From positions 35,417,501 through 35,481,500 of the forward strand of contig NC_058341.1 of assembly GCF_905475395.1 (NCBI RefSeq): DNA of 64,000 nucleotides, read 5' to 3'. The position numbers and the translations under genes were made by a program. The DNA is from Chrysoperla carnea. Lineage: Eukaryota; Arthropoda; Insecta; Neuroptera; Chrysopidae. Of this stretch, positions 11,538 to 24,300 are shown piece by piece (position 1 is the stretch's first letter; each line of letters starts with the position of its first letter). The notes beneath the pieces are model-generated. The model searched no databases. It was not told the origin of the DNA and saw only the letters and a program-made list of their open reading frames with translations.

Positions 11538-13877
11538 ATGTATACTATTTTACTACCATTGTTGCTTTTACGTAAGTGATTATGTTTTACGTTATACTTT
11601 TTTCAGTTTCATTTAAATATGATTGTGTTACCAAGATGGTTTCCAAATTTTCGTCGTTAGCAATACTTCTTGCAATAGTAAACATGTCGAAAAAACACAA
11701 CGCATTTATACTTATACTACACGTAATTGTTCAAAATCAAAGATCTGGTCTGTTCAAGTAGTGTAAAACTTTCTATAAGCGAGGTTGAATAAGCATACGC
11801 AATGTGCTATTCGTTTTAATTTTTTTTATTATTTTAATATTTAGGAATAAGATTGAAAATTTTTTTTTCCAAAAATTATTAAAAATTTAAACAAAATATA
11901 AAATATAACTATTTAATGGATTGCAAGATCATGAAAATACCCAATTCAGTCTGTATAAACTTTCGACTTCTTGCAAAAGAATGTGCAGTCGAGAATTTTC
12001 GTTCTATAATTCTGATATTCTATAATATACAAATGTTGTTTCCATTTATTACTTTAACAAAAATCGAAACGGCTAGAAGAATATTATTATAAAAGTGTCT
12101 TTATTAATTTCTTCTCTCATTTAGTTGTAAATTTGCATATAAAATATAAAAAGTGGAATTGCAAACTTAAAACAAAAAGTTGTAAAATTAATTTATTTTA
12201 CCTTTAAACAAAATAACGATTATCATGGACTTCCACAAATTGAAGCTCTCAACAATCAATAAAATATATTAATTATTATAACAGAAAATTGTACCATGGA
12301 TCTGGTTTCTCGCGAAGAATGGCACGCTAAACCACCCAAAGAAGTAACACCAATGAAAAATCCTGTACCTTATGTAATAATTCATCACTCTGAAACTCCA
12401 AAAGCATGTAATACAGAGGCCGAATGCATTCGTGCAATGCAATCAATGCAAAATTATCATCAAGTAAGTTTTCTTATAACATTTATTACCCATAAAACTA
12501 TTAAATTAATTAGAAATTCATACTTTTTAAAATAATAGGAAACCTTGTTTTGACGAACTTCGAAAGCAAAAATATCAACAAATATGCTGTTCAATTTCTA
12601 CAAAATGTAGGCCATTTTCAAAACATTGTTTGAAAAAAATTCCTAATTTGTAAACAAAAAAGAACAAACATTTTTTATAAATGTTTAATTTCATTTCTAC
12701 CGAATTTATTATTATTAATATTTTTTTAGATAAACATTTCCTCAATCTTTTATCATTAATAGAATATGAGTTGAACATTTATCAAATTTATGGTCTTTGA
12801 GATCCTTTTAAGTTCTCTTCCTCTATGTAGATCAAATGTTTACTCGTGTCAGTAATCGAAGAGTGTTGTCGAAATTTAGCTAAGGAAATTAAAGTGGATA
12901 TCCAATAAGCAATCAAATATAGTTTCATTAGTTTTGCATACAGTAGTTGAAGCACAATTTTAGTAACATAAATTCCATTCTCCAGTCAAAAAATGTTCGT
13001 TATCGTGAGCTAAAATAATAATTTTTATCATTAACATAGGAAATAAAAAAATGGAATGATATTGGATACAATTTTGCAGTGGGAGGTGATTATAGAGCAT
13101 ATATTGGACGAGGTTGGAGTGCAGTTGGTGCACATGCTCCAAACTATAACAGTAGAAGTATTGGAATTTGTGTGATTGGAAACTGGTCAAGTTAGTATAA
13201 AATTTTACTAAAATTTGAAAATTCGTGTAATTGCATTTGAACAATAAGGCAAAGTGCAAGTTGAGGCGCATCTCGGGGACGTTCAAGTCTTACTATAGTA
13301 AGCGGAAGTTTTTATGTGCTCATTAGTTTAGCGCACCGAGTGAGGTTTCTGTAATTTAAAGTGAACAGTCTAACTAAAATAAAATTAAATGGCTTTTGGA
13401 AGACCGTCGGAAACACACATAAGGACAATTAAATTGGTCTTAAAATTCTGTACACAATTCTTACAGAATTGTAATCCGAGGTATCGTGAGCACCAGAAAC
13501 CGAATTGTTAATTTAGTATATTTTTGGTTAATTTAAAATGCAATAATTATTTATTCTAATAGTATGTTTTTAGGTTCTTATAAACCGCATTCAAATCCGA
13601 CTTATAAATTTTTCAAACTACATATGCTTTGTTCCTGGGACAAGTACCAATATAAGCCTAACATATTTTAAAAAGAACTTATTTTATTTTTATAGAGATT
13701 CTACCACCAAGTAAACAGCTACAAACTGTGAAAGACTTAATACAATGTGGTGTTGATGATGGTTACATCAGTAATGACTACATATTATATGGCCATCGGC
13801 AAGTACGTGCTACAGATTGTCCGGGAGATGCATTATATAAAGAAATACAAACATGGCCACATTATTCACCAAATTGA
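11538..13877 (+). CDS. PGRP-LB-like: PGRP-LB-like peptidoglycan amidase, copy 2
   Basis: Exons are 11538-11571, 12285-12463, 13040-13190 and 13696-13877 (TGA); all phases fit and give 181 aa. Exon 1 is a 34-nt exon coding MYTILLPLLLL, a short hydrophobic start that may be a minimal signal peptide. The rest is one PGRP/amidase-2 domain. The family signature is VSREEW near residue 20, then VIIHHS (His45 zinc ligand), C53-x5-C59 disulfide loop, WNDIGYNF (Tyr81), [21 protein letters not shown] (His155) and TDCPGD (Cys163), followed by EIQTWPHYSPN at the C-terminus. By analogy with Drosophila PGRP-LB it should hydrolyse peptidoglycan and restrain Imd signalling. It is closer in sequence to copy 3 than to copy 1. 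The alternative reading, a start at the internal ATG at 12296, would lose exon 1 but keep the domain. Confidence 0.9.
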
Positions 13878-13908
13878 AAAACAAAAAATTAGAAAAATAT
13901 TATTCTCG

Positions 13909-13914
13909 AATAAA
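13909..13914 (+). terminator. poly(A) signal of PGRP copy 2
   Basis: AATAAA lies 32 nt after the TGA stop. Confidence 0.6.
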
Positions 13915-15559
13915 AAATAACAGTTGCACTATAAATCCCAGGAATAAAGATCCCCGTAACACATTTAAACAAAGATTGCTGAGAAACATTTGTTGAGTTA
14001 TTCCAAATTGACTTTTATTAGCTTTCTATAGATCAGTATTATGCAAGTAATTGAATTTTTCATCGAATTCAAATAGTGCCATATCTTCCATATTTTGTTT
14101 ATTTTCTGTAATCCCGAAATCCAAAAAATCGTTTAGTTTGTTATAAAATAAAATAGTCATGCAAAAATATATACTTATTTACGATAATAATATTTCTTGG
14201 TTGTCAGGTACAAAGGGATTTAGTCAAGGACAGACGTAGTAAGGTATCGATGAACTTCGATTTTTAAGATACAAATTTTAAATATATTCCATGTAATTCG
14301 ACTCTTTCGGAATAAGTCACCTAACATAGATTATCCAACTATGACGGGAAAATTTCTGACAGTGAAGATGCTTTATTGTTATATTATTTAGTATTATTAT
14401 TATACAGGAAGTTCCATTTAACTTGAAACTGAGCTTTGAGACTTAAAAATAAATAATAATATCAAAAAGTTTAAAACAATAATTTTAGAGCATAAAAAGT
14501 TAGTAAAATACAACAAAAGAGCCAACACAATTGGATTCTTAATGGCATAAGATAAAGGCAAAGTTTCAGTTGGAAGCTTGTTCATCTTACCAAGCCCTAC
14601 CATTTTTGATGAAACACTTTTGCGAAAAATGGGATACATCCGCCAGAAATATTAAAAAAAAAGTTTATATTCTTAGTAGAATAGTTGAAGAGAATTTATG
14701 ATAGGTATTAAATTTTGTTTTGTATTAAAGGTCGTATTTTAGTTCACTTAGGTTAAAGTTTATAATTTTAATACGGAAGTCAAATATTTATTAACATATT
14801 GAAATATTTTAGATAAATCTAATTAAGGCGAATACCTATTCAATTTAAACTATAACTCCATCTCTAATCATTAACGAACCAGGTACGATTTTTAAAAGAG
14901 CTTGTTAGTCCAGGTCAATCTCTTAATACTTAATCAGTATAATTTTTCTGCTCTAGCTTTTTTTTTAACTTTTTTTTTTTGTAAAATATTTTCTTAAAGT
15001 AGCAATTTGTCTCAAGTTAAATGCGCCACCCTACATATAATTGTGTATAAATGATTTTATTTTCAAAATAAATATTTTAATATTAAATATAATAAGTCGT
15101 TTTTTTTTGCATATTCTTGTTTAGAAAATAAGAACTAGGAGCTTATCTGACGTAAATGAAGATCAGAATTATTTTAAATAATTTTTTAAATTCTATCATA
15201 ATATTTTTCGTATAGATTTTCGTTTGTCAGTTACACAAAGTTGAAAAATACTAAAAAGTAAAATTTTTCGTTGAACAAACTTTTGATCCTGCAAAAAAAA
15301 AAAAGAATTTTTTCGATGAGGGAGAAGTTTCCTTTTCTAATTTATTAACTGATTCCATTTCTGATTTATCTACTCTATTGAAAGATGGTGGATTAATATG
15401 CTTGAGGTAGAATCCATTTCATAATAATATGCATATGAGCAAGGTGAAAGGAACCCATAAATTTGTTTAAATATGGGTATTTAATAGTTTGATCTTTGGC
15501 TTTAAAGATCATTGATGGCGTATTAACATAATTTCAATAAAATCCCCGAAAAAAATCGG

Positions 15560-15900
15560 TCAAGTACAAGTTAGACTAGCACACGAAGGGTTCCGTACCA
15601 TCGCACAAAATATTTAACATTTTTCAAATACCTTTGTAAAAGAAACAAGAAAAGCGCTATAACAATATGTAATTATTATGTACTATGGTTTTTTTACATG
15701 TCAGTCAATTTTGAATTTGTCATTGTGATTTTTTTGTTATAGCAGCAATAATAAAACTTACTCAAAATTTCAGCTGTATAAAAATTACGGTTTGTGAGAT
15801 ACGGTCTGATGCGTCAGATACGTTGTCGGACGGACGGGCATACTAAAAGCGGAGTCTTAGCTATGTGATTCCGTTTATTACCCTTCGAGTACGAAACACT
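15560..15900 (+). mobile_element. dispersed repeat with GGGTTCCGTA-type head
   Basis: Starting GTCAAGTACAAGTTAGACTAGC, then CGAAGGGTTCCGTAC, it runs to GGACGGACGGGCATACT...CGGAGTCTTAG and ends TTACCCTTCGAGTACGAAACACTAAAA. This head and tail recall a dispersed repeat widespread in insect genomes; I recall the pattern but cannot name its family with certainty. The two ends are imperfect inverted repeats of each other (GAAGGGTTCCGTAC against the reverse complement of ACCCTTCGAGTACGAAA). It is non-coding and clearly degenerate. Confidence 0.5.
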
Positions 15901-15957
15901 AAAACGAATTTCATTAATAAATTTTATAATCCAGAAAAATGCTTTGCAAGACATAAA

Positions 15958-16081
15958 GTATACTCAATGTCACAAAAAATGCTCGTTTTAAAACATTCTA
16001 AGTGTTACTATTATAACATAACATATGATGCGTACGCTTAGAATGTTTTAACTGTGGCACTTTTTCTGACAGTGAGTGTAC
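15958..16081. mobile_element. 124-bp MITE with about 49-nt inverted arms
   Basis: The left arm begins GTATACTCAATGTCAC. The reverse complement of the right arm begins GTACACTCACTGTCAG, and both arms converge on TTAAAACATTCTAAG. Nearly the whole element is stem, with a loop of about 25 nt. Ends near TA are compatible with a Tc1/mariner origin. Confidence 0.6.
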
Positions 16082-18919
16082 ATATGGCGGCCGTATTTTA
16101 TTATTGTTGATAAAATTATTTAGCTACTTATAAATTTAAATCTTAGTGTAAATAAGTGGAGATTCATGGATAATCTTTATTACGGGTAAGATATAAAATT
16201 TTATTAACTTAAGTAGGTACGATCCCAAATGAAGAACGTTTCCTTAAGATGTCTTACCTACATATCAAGTTTATAAATGTTCGTAAAGGATTAAATAATA
16301 CCTCTTTGGAACTAAGTTTTTACATTAATTTAAAATCACAATAAGTAAAAATATTTGTGTAAGTAAAAAATGGATATTTTGGTATTTTTCGATTTAAAAT
16401 TTTTGAAAATTAACTTTTTTAACGACTTCTACAAAACATTCCTGTCCTGGAGGTTAAACGAGAATTTTCGTATAATTTATTATTGTCGTACAATTTATTC
16501 AAGCAAATAGTATTTATTAATTTCAGGTATGACAAATTAATCTCCAGAAAAGTACAACCATCGACAGTGGTCAAGAAAATATACAGAAAATAATCTGAGA
16601 TACACTCTTTCATCAAAAGACGAACAAGCATTATTTTTCCACCTAAATAACGTAATTCTTAAAAATATTTGGTTTCTAGTTTTCAGGTTTCGAAATTTAA
16701 GTGACACATATCAAAAAACTGATATTTTACTCTCACTTTTGTCCAATAACTACGTCTAGTTTAACACCTTTCGTTATTAAAACCTTTATGCAAACTAAGT
16801 TGCTTTTTAGTAACTTTAATATAGTAATTTAATTTAATAGTAATAGTAAACTAATTTTTTAAATAAATAATCAAATTATTTTATCAATATTTAATTTTAT
16901 GATTTCATTTCAAGTACCTATTTTATATAATTAAGAATCATTTTTATAAATAAATAAAACTTGAAGATAAGGTGCAATTTCTAAGTGGTTATAAAAATTC
17001 ATTCTTTCCTTTTTTATTCAGAAAAAACAGGTAAAATTATGAACATAAAATACAATTATTATTTATTATGTATAAATATTTATACAAAATATATCAATCA
17101 GGAAAATATTTCAAATATTTGCAAGGAAAACAAAATAATTTACACAAGGAAATTGTTTCTTCTCCATTAAAATTTTCATTAAAAGTAATAATTTCCGAGT
17201 TTTAGTCAGATCTTCCAAATAATAAGGAAATAATCAATATTTACAAATATTGAGTAATTTTCATCGTGTTTTGTGCAATATTGATTAATTAGTGTATTTT
17301 ATGCTCGTACAAAACGCCAAAAGATCTAGACCCACATACTAACAGTATTTATTCATTATTTTTGACACTAATTACTAAATCTCAAAAATTTGATTTCGTG
17401 AAACCAATAAAAAACTACAAAATGTCTGCTAAGAAACTAATCGACTCGGTTGTATTGTTTTTACCTTTGTTAGAAAATAAATATGAAAATTCACTTCCTG
17501 AATGTATATAAAAAAATTACTGCTTGGATAATTCACTTTCTGAGAGTTGATTATTGTTTTGACACCGAAAATCGAAATAAAATTTTAAATCCTTTGATAT
17601 GTATCTTTATGATTTAGGATGCCCTTAAAAAAAAGCGAGTGTTTCGCGGTCTGTTTATCGAACAAACATTCGACCAAATATTTGATGAATTCGAAATTTT
17701 AACTGACTCTATGGGGAATCAATCTGATTTCAGTGACAGCAAAGCTGAAGATAAAAATGATGTATTTTGAAGGGTTGAGGTGGAAAAGAAAACATTCCAT
17801 TTTTTAATAAGAAAATGAAAGTAATTACGATAAGTAAATTTTTATAAAAACAATATAATTTATTCATTAAGTAAGTAACAGTTGCCAAGATAATCCAATT
17901 TTGAAGAAAAGCATACAATTTTTGAAGTGTTTCTTGCATTTCATTTCTTATTTGAATTTATAGCTACACAATAAATTTGTAGCAACTACTTCTAAAATTA
18001 CACACATACGACTGAAAAGTTTGGAATTTCATATTAAAAAATTAAAATATTTTCCAAATTACTAAAAAAAAAATTGAAATATTTTCTTTTTTTACTTCTC
18101 GGCTAATGTTTTGAAATACAAAAATTTAATAAATCACAACATTATTGATCTGACTGTAAAGGCCACATCCACCATTTATTATTTAAATTATATTACATAA
18201 ATTACATCTTGTCACAAAATTTCAAATACAATAAATAGATACAAGTTTTCAAAGTAATTGAAATTTATTCACTCATCATCGGATTACTGGTACACCTTTG
18301 CTATAATCATAACATAATTACTGTTGCGCGTATAGACAAGATGTGCCAACAGAATTGGCTTCATTACATTACTATAACAACTAAAACAACTAAAAAATTT
18401 GTACTTCTATCAAATTATCATATTTTAATCGAAAAAAGTTTGCAATTATGCTTGCCATTTGTTGTAGATTCATTTATACGGGCAGGAGCACAAGTCCACG
18501 TAAACTATTTGTATAAAAAATGAATGTATTCTTCTTTCTCATCAAATTTTTTGTATACTAAAAGCGGGATATACCAAATTTAGTCCGAGTACTAGACACC
18601 TAGTATCAATTCGTAGGTATACATTAATAAAGCAGCAATAAATACTAAAAATTCTAGCGAATTATCTTTGTGCTCTAAGATGTACGACAGTTTAAAAAAA
18701 TTAACTGTTTAAGATATACAAAGTATTTTATGTACCTACCGACAAACTCCTAAAGGTTGTAGGAGACATCAATGCATTTTAACCCATAAATCTAGGTAGA
18801 TACCAAATCCCTTTGTTTTCGTAATACAGATACGTTAAAACTGGCATTTTTACGGAAAAAAATGCAGGTACAAAATTGTGTTATTTTTCTGTAAGAAGAA
18901 AATTCAAAAAATATAACCC

Positions 18920-18995
18920 CTAGTAGCTTAGCTGGTTAAAGTGTAATAAATTCTGTTCACGGTATGCCTAGGGTAAAGTGTCTATCCCCGTCGTA
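18920..18995 (+). repeat. possible tRNA-derived SINE head
   Basis: TAGCTTAGCTGG at 18924-18935 fits a Pol III A box exactly, and a pyrimidine-closing segment ending CTATCCCCG about 35-55 nt further resembles a decayed B box. No intact cloverleaf can be drawn, so this is a relic at best. Confidence 0.3.
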
Positions 18996-19449
18996 CATGT
19001 ACTAATGTCGATGTACTCAGCCTTTCAAGAAAATTGGGAAGTTAAAATAATCAGCGAAAAAGATGGTTAAGCACGCACAGGCTACCACAATAGGCCTCCG
19101 ATTACAATATCTCCAAAAGTTTCTCGTTATGTATATGAAACTACACTGTAAATTGATTAAATGGCCGATATAGATACTTACTAAAAGAATCAAAATAATA
19201 TTTTCAGCCCAACACTCATGCAAACTTCTTGAGTTGATTTATGTAAAAACAAGGTTGGCATGACTTCCCGTCTAGTGTACAATATGTTTGGTTCCTGTAG
19301 CTAAAAATTGTTTTAAATTGTTGGATAAAACACACCAATTTTCTGTTATACTTGGGGGGTTTTTTGATTTTATACATTTGACTTTTTATCAATTTGTAAT
19401 AAAATTATCAATAACACCGAAATTTTATGACGTCAAATTTTAAGAATTC

Positions 19450-19705
19450 AAAAAATTTACAATAACAAACTAATAATATTTTTTTAATAGAAAAACTGGG
19501 ACCTAAGTGTTGTAATTTTGATGAATCATTCAACTATAGTAATTTCAAATAGATGTAAACGAATCAACTTATTTTAATTCGCCACACCTACAAGTGTAAA
19601 TAAAAATAATTTTTTGAAACCTCTTCCGTTAGGTTTCAATGGCTGTCCGAGATGGTCATTGGCTCACAAAAAATTGGTGAGTTTTTTTATTGCTTTCTTT
19701 TAATA
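19450..19705 (+). repeat. 256-bp direct repeat, left copy
   Basis: By eye this is base-for-base identical to 20339-20594. It begins AAAAAATTTACAATAAC and ends GCTTTCTTTTAATA. It lacks TG...CA ends, so it is not an ordinary LTR. With its partner it brackets a retrotransposon fragment. Confidence 0.9.
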
Positions 19706-20338
19706 GATTAAAGCTTTTTATTTGAATAATCTTTAAAAGATACATAGATAAAATTTGTACAATAGATAGGAAATAGTCGAACAAGTGTAGTAAAAAATTT
19801 AAAAATATATAGTAAAATACATTTGAAAAAAATAGTTATAAATTAAAACTTATATAATAAATAAAAGGACTACACATTTAAAAAAAAAGAGCACTGAATT
19901 TTACACATTAAAAAAAAAAAAAGAGGGAATCACAAACAAAATAGCAAGTGTCAATATCACAGTTTTAAAATATCACAAAAAAAATTAACATATTTTATCA
20001 CAGATGCACATCACTTAACTTGCACTGATGATGGGGGGGGGGGATGGCTCAGATGTTCGGGCCATCCAGTACCTTTGTGCTTGGTCACGGGGGCTGATCA
20101 TGGTACTGCCTCTGTCTGGTTAGGTGTTCGATATAGATGTCGCGCGACCAGCGGATCGTGTCCGACACCATCAACCGAGCCATGGTCTGCGTATATTTGG
20201 GTGCTATTCCCAAAGACTTCGCAATCCTGTAGTTATTAGCTAGCCAGGCCCCGAGCGAACCAACGACAAATGCATCCAATGAGACTCTGTAGCCTTTCGT
20301 GGTTAACTCAGCAGCAAGTTGGTTATATTTTACAATAT
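19706..20338 (-). mobile_element. 3' fragment of an R2-like non-LTR retrotransposon
   Basis: On the minus strand the frame from about 20279 to 20085 encodes the C-terminal tail of a retrotransposon polyprotein. RLMVSDTIRWSRDIYIEH followed by RQY recalls the C-terminal end of ORFs annotated as type-1 (R2-like) retroelement polyproteins in many animal genomes; this is from memory, not a search. After the stop come an 11-nt poly-C (poly-G on the plus strand at 20033-20043), T-rich 3' UTR-like sequence and an AATAAA (plus-strand TTTATT at 19717-19722) about 12 nt before the junction with the left repeat. The element is strongly 5'-truncated, with only about 630 bp left. Confidence 0.7.
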
Positions 20339-20594
20339 AAAAAATTTACAATAACAAACTAATAATATTTTTTTAATAGAAAAACTGGGACCTAAGTGTT
20401 GTAATTTTGATGAATCATTCAACTATAGTAATTTCAAATAGATGTAAACGAATCAACTTATTTTAATTCGCCACACCTACAAGTGTAAATAAAAATAATT
20501 TTTTGAAACCTCTTCCGTTAGGTTTCAATGGCTGTCCGAGATGGTCATTGGCTCACAAAAAATTGGTGAGTTTTTTTATTGCTTTCTTTTAATA
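20339..20594 (+). repeat. 256-bp direct repeat, right copy
   Basis: Identical to 19450-19705 at a constant offset of 889 bp. Both copies contain an ATG followed by 12 codons and a gtgag donor-like site. That phase does not fit the next PGRP exon, so I do not call it coding. Confidence 0.9.
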
Positions 20595-21300
20595 TTAGAC
20601 TATAAATTTTGTCTGAATCTTTCATTCTCTGTTTATTCTTTAATTTAAAAATAGACACAGTTTCTGCAACTGAGCAGATATTTGTTATTCCTAAAAATTT
20701 AAAATGACCATCCTGTAGATTTATTATTTAAAGAGGTTACAAAATTTAGAGCCTTGTTAACTTAAATCATCTAAAATAATTCATATATGTTTGTTAATAT
20801 TTACACAGTCAAATATCATTTCCTTTACAAGTATTCCTCTTAATTAATATAAAAATATTTTTTGATATGTAATTAAATTTTAGAACACTCAATACCGTGA
20901 CATCATAACATTCTCTCTTCCAATATAATACGAAAAATGTATTAATATAAGCACAGTTTTTCGCATGATGTCCGGACACGTGAATTAATCAAAATCTACA
21001 TCATACCATATCATAACATGCAGAAGTAGACAAGATTATTATTCAATAAATTAATAATACTAAAAAAATTTATCTATATTTTACAAATGTTTTAATTAAT
21101 TAATATCTTGAAAAATAATTAAATAATTGGTAAATAATAATTATTGATTTAAATTTGATAATTTCTAATCAATAATTTTTTGATAATAACAGAAATAAAA
21201 ACTTGGAGTATGTGACAAATATTTTAATTTATAATTTAAAAATATTAGTGAATTAAATAATTGCTAAATTAGTTAAAAATAGTTAAATAATTAATTCAAG
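20595..21300. other. upstream region of PGRP copy 3
   Basis: AT-rich with no coding exon. It probably contains the promoter and 5' UTR of the gene starting at 21301, but I cannot point to a core promoter element. Confidence 0.4.
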
Positions 21301-24300
21301 ATGAATGTTCTTCTACCATGTCTTCTTTATTTAAGTAAGTTTTTAATTCTTAATTTTAATATATTCGTTTATTTTCCTGTTAATTAAAATGTGAGAAATT
21401 TATTGTCATGCTCTAAATATTCTAAGAATACCAGTCTAAATATACCTGTCTAATTTTCGTCCGCCGGACTTCTTGTCTAAGTAGAATTTTTGTTTTATTG
21501 CTAGGGAAATGTTGTAATGAGAATAGGGGAGGTGACAAATGGTTCGAAATTTGTTTTCAATGTCTCCAAGTCTATTACAAACCAAAACATTAAAAATATC
21601 TGGTAAAACATAATCTTAAATACATTGATTTATAAGTAGGGGATTTTTTAAATTTTCTAGCTATAAATACTAGAGAATTGAAATTGAACGCATTAGTCAT
21701 TTGATTATAAACAAAATAATGACTGGGTCAAGTTAATCTTACAAAAGGCAATCGGATAAGACTCATACATTTTGTACAAATTGGATTAAAAACAAAACTG
21801 TATAAGATATCAATAGGATTTTTATTTATTGTAGATAATGAATTAGTTTTATTAGTGTTGAGCGAAACCAAGACTGTATTTGACTGTTTGTTTAACGAAT
21901 TTAGTGTAGAGCATATGTGAGCATTATCAAAGTACAACACCAAGTATGCTAGACAGAAGCAATTAATTACAAAAGGTCCAAGATCAATATGTAAGAAACA
22001 GCGCAAAGTTCAAGCCTAAGTGTGTAACATACAGACAGTCAAATTAGCCATGTTTTGGTCTTGGTACCCATCACTAATTTTTATTTAAAAATGATGATTT
22101 TAAGCGAATCACCATATTATTAGACGTACAAGGCTATTTTCATTTTCAAACATGCAATCCAATTACATTTCCATCTCACAAAAACACATGATATTTGATG
22201 AAAAAATCGATGCGTTTTTTTATTAAATGGCTTCTTGAATACGCAAAATTACCGATTTGGAGATAAGAACACAGTTCATTTATCATGTTTACATCCCCAA
22301 AAATTTACAGTTTGGGGTGGTTTCTAGTATAGAGGTGTAAATAGATTTAATTTTTTGGAGTTGAAAATATCCATCTTGTTACATCGAAGAAGTGTTAATT
22401 TAGATGCAATTATTTTTAAATTTAAATACTGTGGAGATCCAATAATGCCTAAAATTAAAAAGAAATCATAAAAAAAGATAGAAGAAGATTGTGTTTTTAA
22501 AAATACTCGAATGATTAAAATTTAATAACTCATACTAACTAATATTAAATACGCGGAATAAAAATTGACAAGTTTTTTTCATTTTAAAATGGTTATTATT
22601 ATAAATTATTCTAATATTAGCTTTGATTTTTTTTGCCCAATAAACTGGCAATATTATTTTATGATTCAAATTGATTTCTCAAGGTCTTCTCTCAAATATC
22701 TTAGGTATAATGGAGCTAATTATAAATTTTATTTGTTGTCTCTTTTATTTTGTAATGATTTAAAAAGTACTCTTTTGGAAAACTGGAATAATTCTGTATT
22801 TTTGGGTATTTTTGGTTTTTATGACACTCCCAAATACAAGTCATCATGTTATTTTAAATTTATCTTTAAGCTCCAACGCCTATATAAAGGTTGAGGCAGA
22901 GAAGTGTATGATTTTGAAAACGATGCAAAACTCAAATTAATTTATTTTTAAAAGTTATTTTTTTATCATCTTAAAATACATAATAAACCATTTAAGAAAT
23001 TTACAAAATTGTATTTTTAAGTAAATTGTATTTAATTTAAGTATATAAAGTTATTTAAGTTAAGCAATGGCGACATTTTCTTTTTCTTGAATCTGAAAAA
23101 AAAGTATCAGTGGAGAGAAAGAAAAATTGTACAAGATTTACCGATTACCAAGGTTGAAGCACTTTTAAGCAGTTAAAATCCTGTGGAATGTAAAGAATAA
23201 CTAGACAGTTTGGAAAACGGCCTGCTCGCGATTGTGTACTGAATGTTTTAACTCATGGCATGTGGTTAATTTTGATGAATGCTTTTTTATAATGCAATCA
23301 AAGACAATTTACTAAAGTTGTAGAAAGTGATTTTTTTCTTCAATATTTTACAGCATTACCAAATGTGCACACCTCGTTGCCACACTATGTACATGCCAGT
23401 ATAGCTTGAAATTTCATTGCTGTGTATTTAACTTTATACCAATACTGACGTCATAATAACATAATTTACACATATTTCAAAATTATTCGATTTATATAAA
23501 GTTTTGGCATTTAAACCACTCCCATGGTTACCTACAGTGCTATGAGTTAAAATCTAGTAAAATATTAATATCTAAAGTAAAATAATTTATTTCTAGGCAA
23601 TTGTGATTTAGAAATCGTATCCCGCAGAGGTTGGGAAGCAAAACCTCCAAAATTAGTGGAACCAATGCCAAATCCTGTACCGTATGTTATAATTCACCAT
23701 TCATATATACCAGCAGCATGTTACACAAAGCACGAATGTATTAGTGCAATGCAATCAATGCAAGCATTTCATCAAGATGATCGTGGATGGAACGATATAG
23801 GCTATAGTTTTGGAGTTGGTAGCGATGGGAATGCATATGAAGGTCGAGGTTGGAGTGCTGTTGGAGCACATGCACCAAAATATAATAACCAAAGTATTGG
23901 GATATGTGTGATTGGAGATTGGAGAGGTAAGATTGGAGTAAAATACATAGTGTATTTATTCAATTCTTTCTAGAGGACAATAAAGAAATTACTATTCTAT
24001 CCAAAATATTAATTCGCAGCACGAATTACTGATAGTAGTCAATGATTACCAAGTTTTTACCGACACATTTGTCACAAGTGGATATGGAAACCCTTAATAG
24101 GTCGATATGTAATCATCTAAAGTGTTAAAGAGAAACAGTGATCACAGCACTGATCCTCTCCTCACTGATACAGTGCAAAAACGCTTTTTAGAGACACTTA
24201 TCTTCAGGCCACGGTAGAGTCGTATGATTATTTTCGTGAATAACTATTTGTAAATGATAAACTAAAAACAAAATTAGCCTGTAACAAGTTCAGATAGTTG

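Larger units (their letters stand above)
13920..19449. other. intergenic DNA between PGRP copies 2 and 3 (left part)
   Basis: No coding exon is recognised. The repeats listed separately (15560-15900, 15958-16081, 18920-18995) lie here. The remainder is AT-rich with many short stop-bounded frames. Confidence 0.5.

Noticed and set aside
12960-13286. A minus-strand 108-codon frame
   Set aside because: It overlaps exon 3 of PGRP copy 2 and is its antisense shadow.
20548-20585. ATG plus 12 codons ending at a gtgag donor, as an alternative first exon of PGRP copy 3
   Set aside because: The exon ends in phase 2 while the next PGRP exon needs phase 1, and an immediate stop results. The same sequence occurs in the other 256-bp repeat copy, so it belongs to the repeat.
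19450-20594. An LTR retrotransposon with 256-bp LTRs
   Set aside because: The repeats lack TG...CA ends, no primer-binding site or polypurine tract was seen, and the enclosed coding fragment is of non-LTR type in minus orientation.
22565-22894. A 109-codon open frame in intron 1 of PGRP copy 3
   Set aside because: No recognisable domain, composition dominated by F/Y/K/N/S, and it sits in a well-supported intron.
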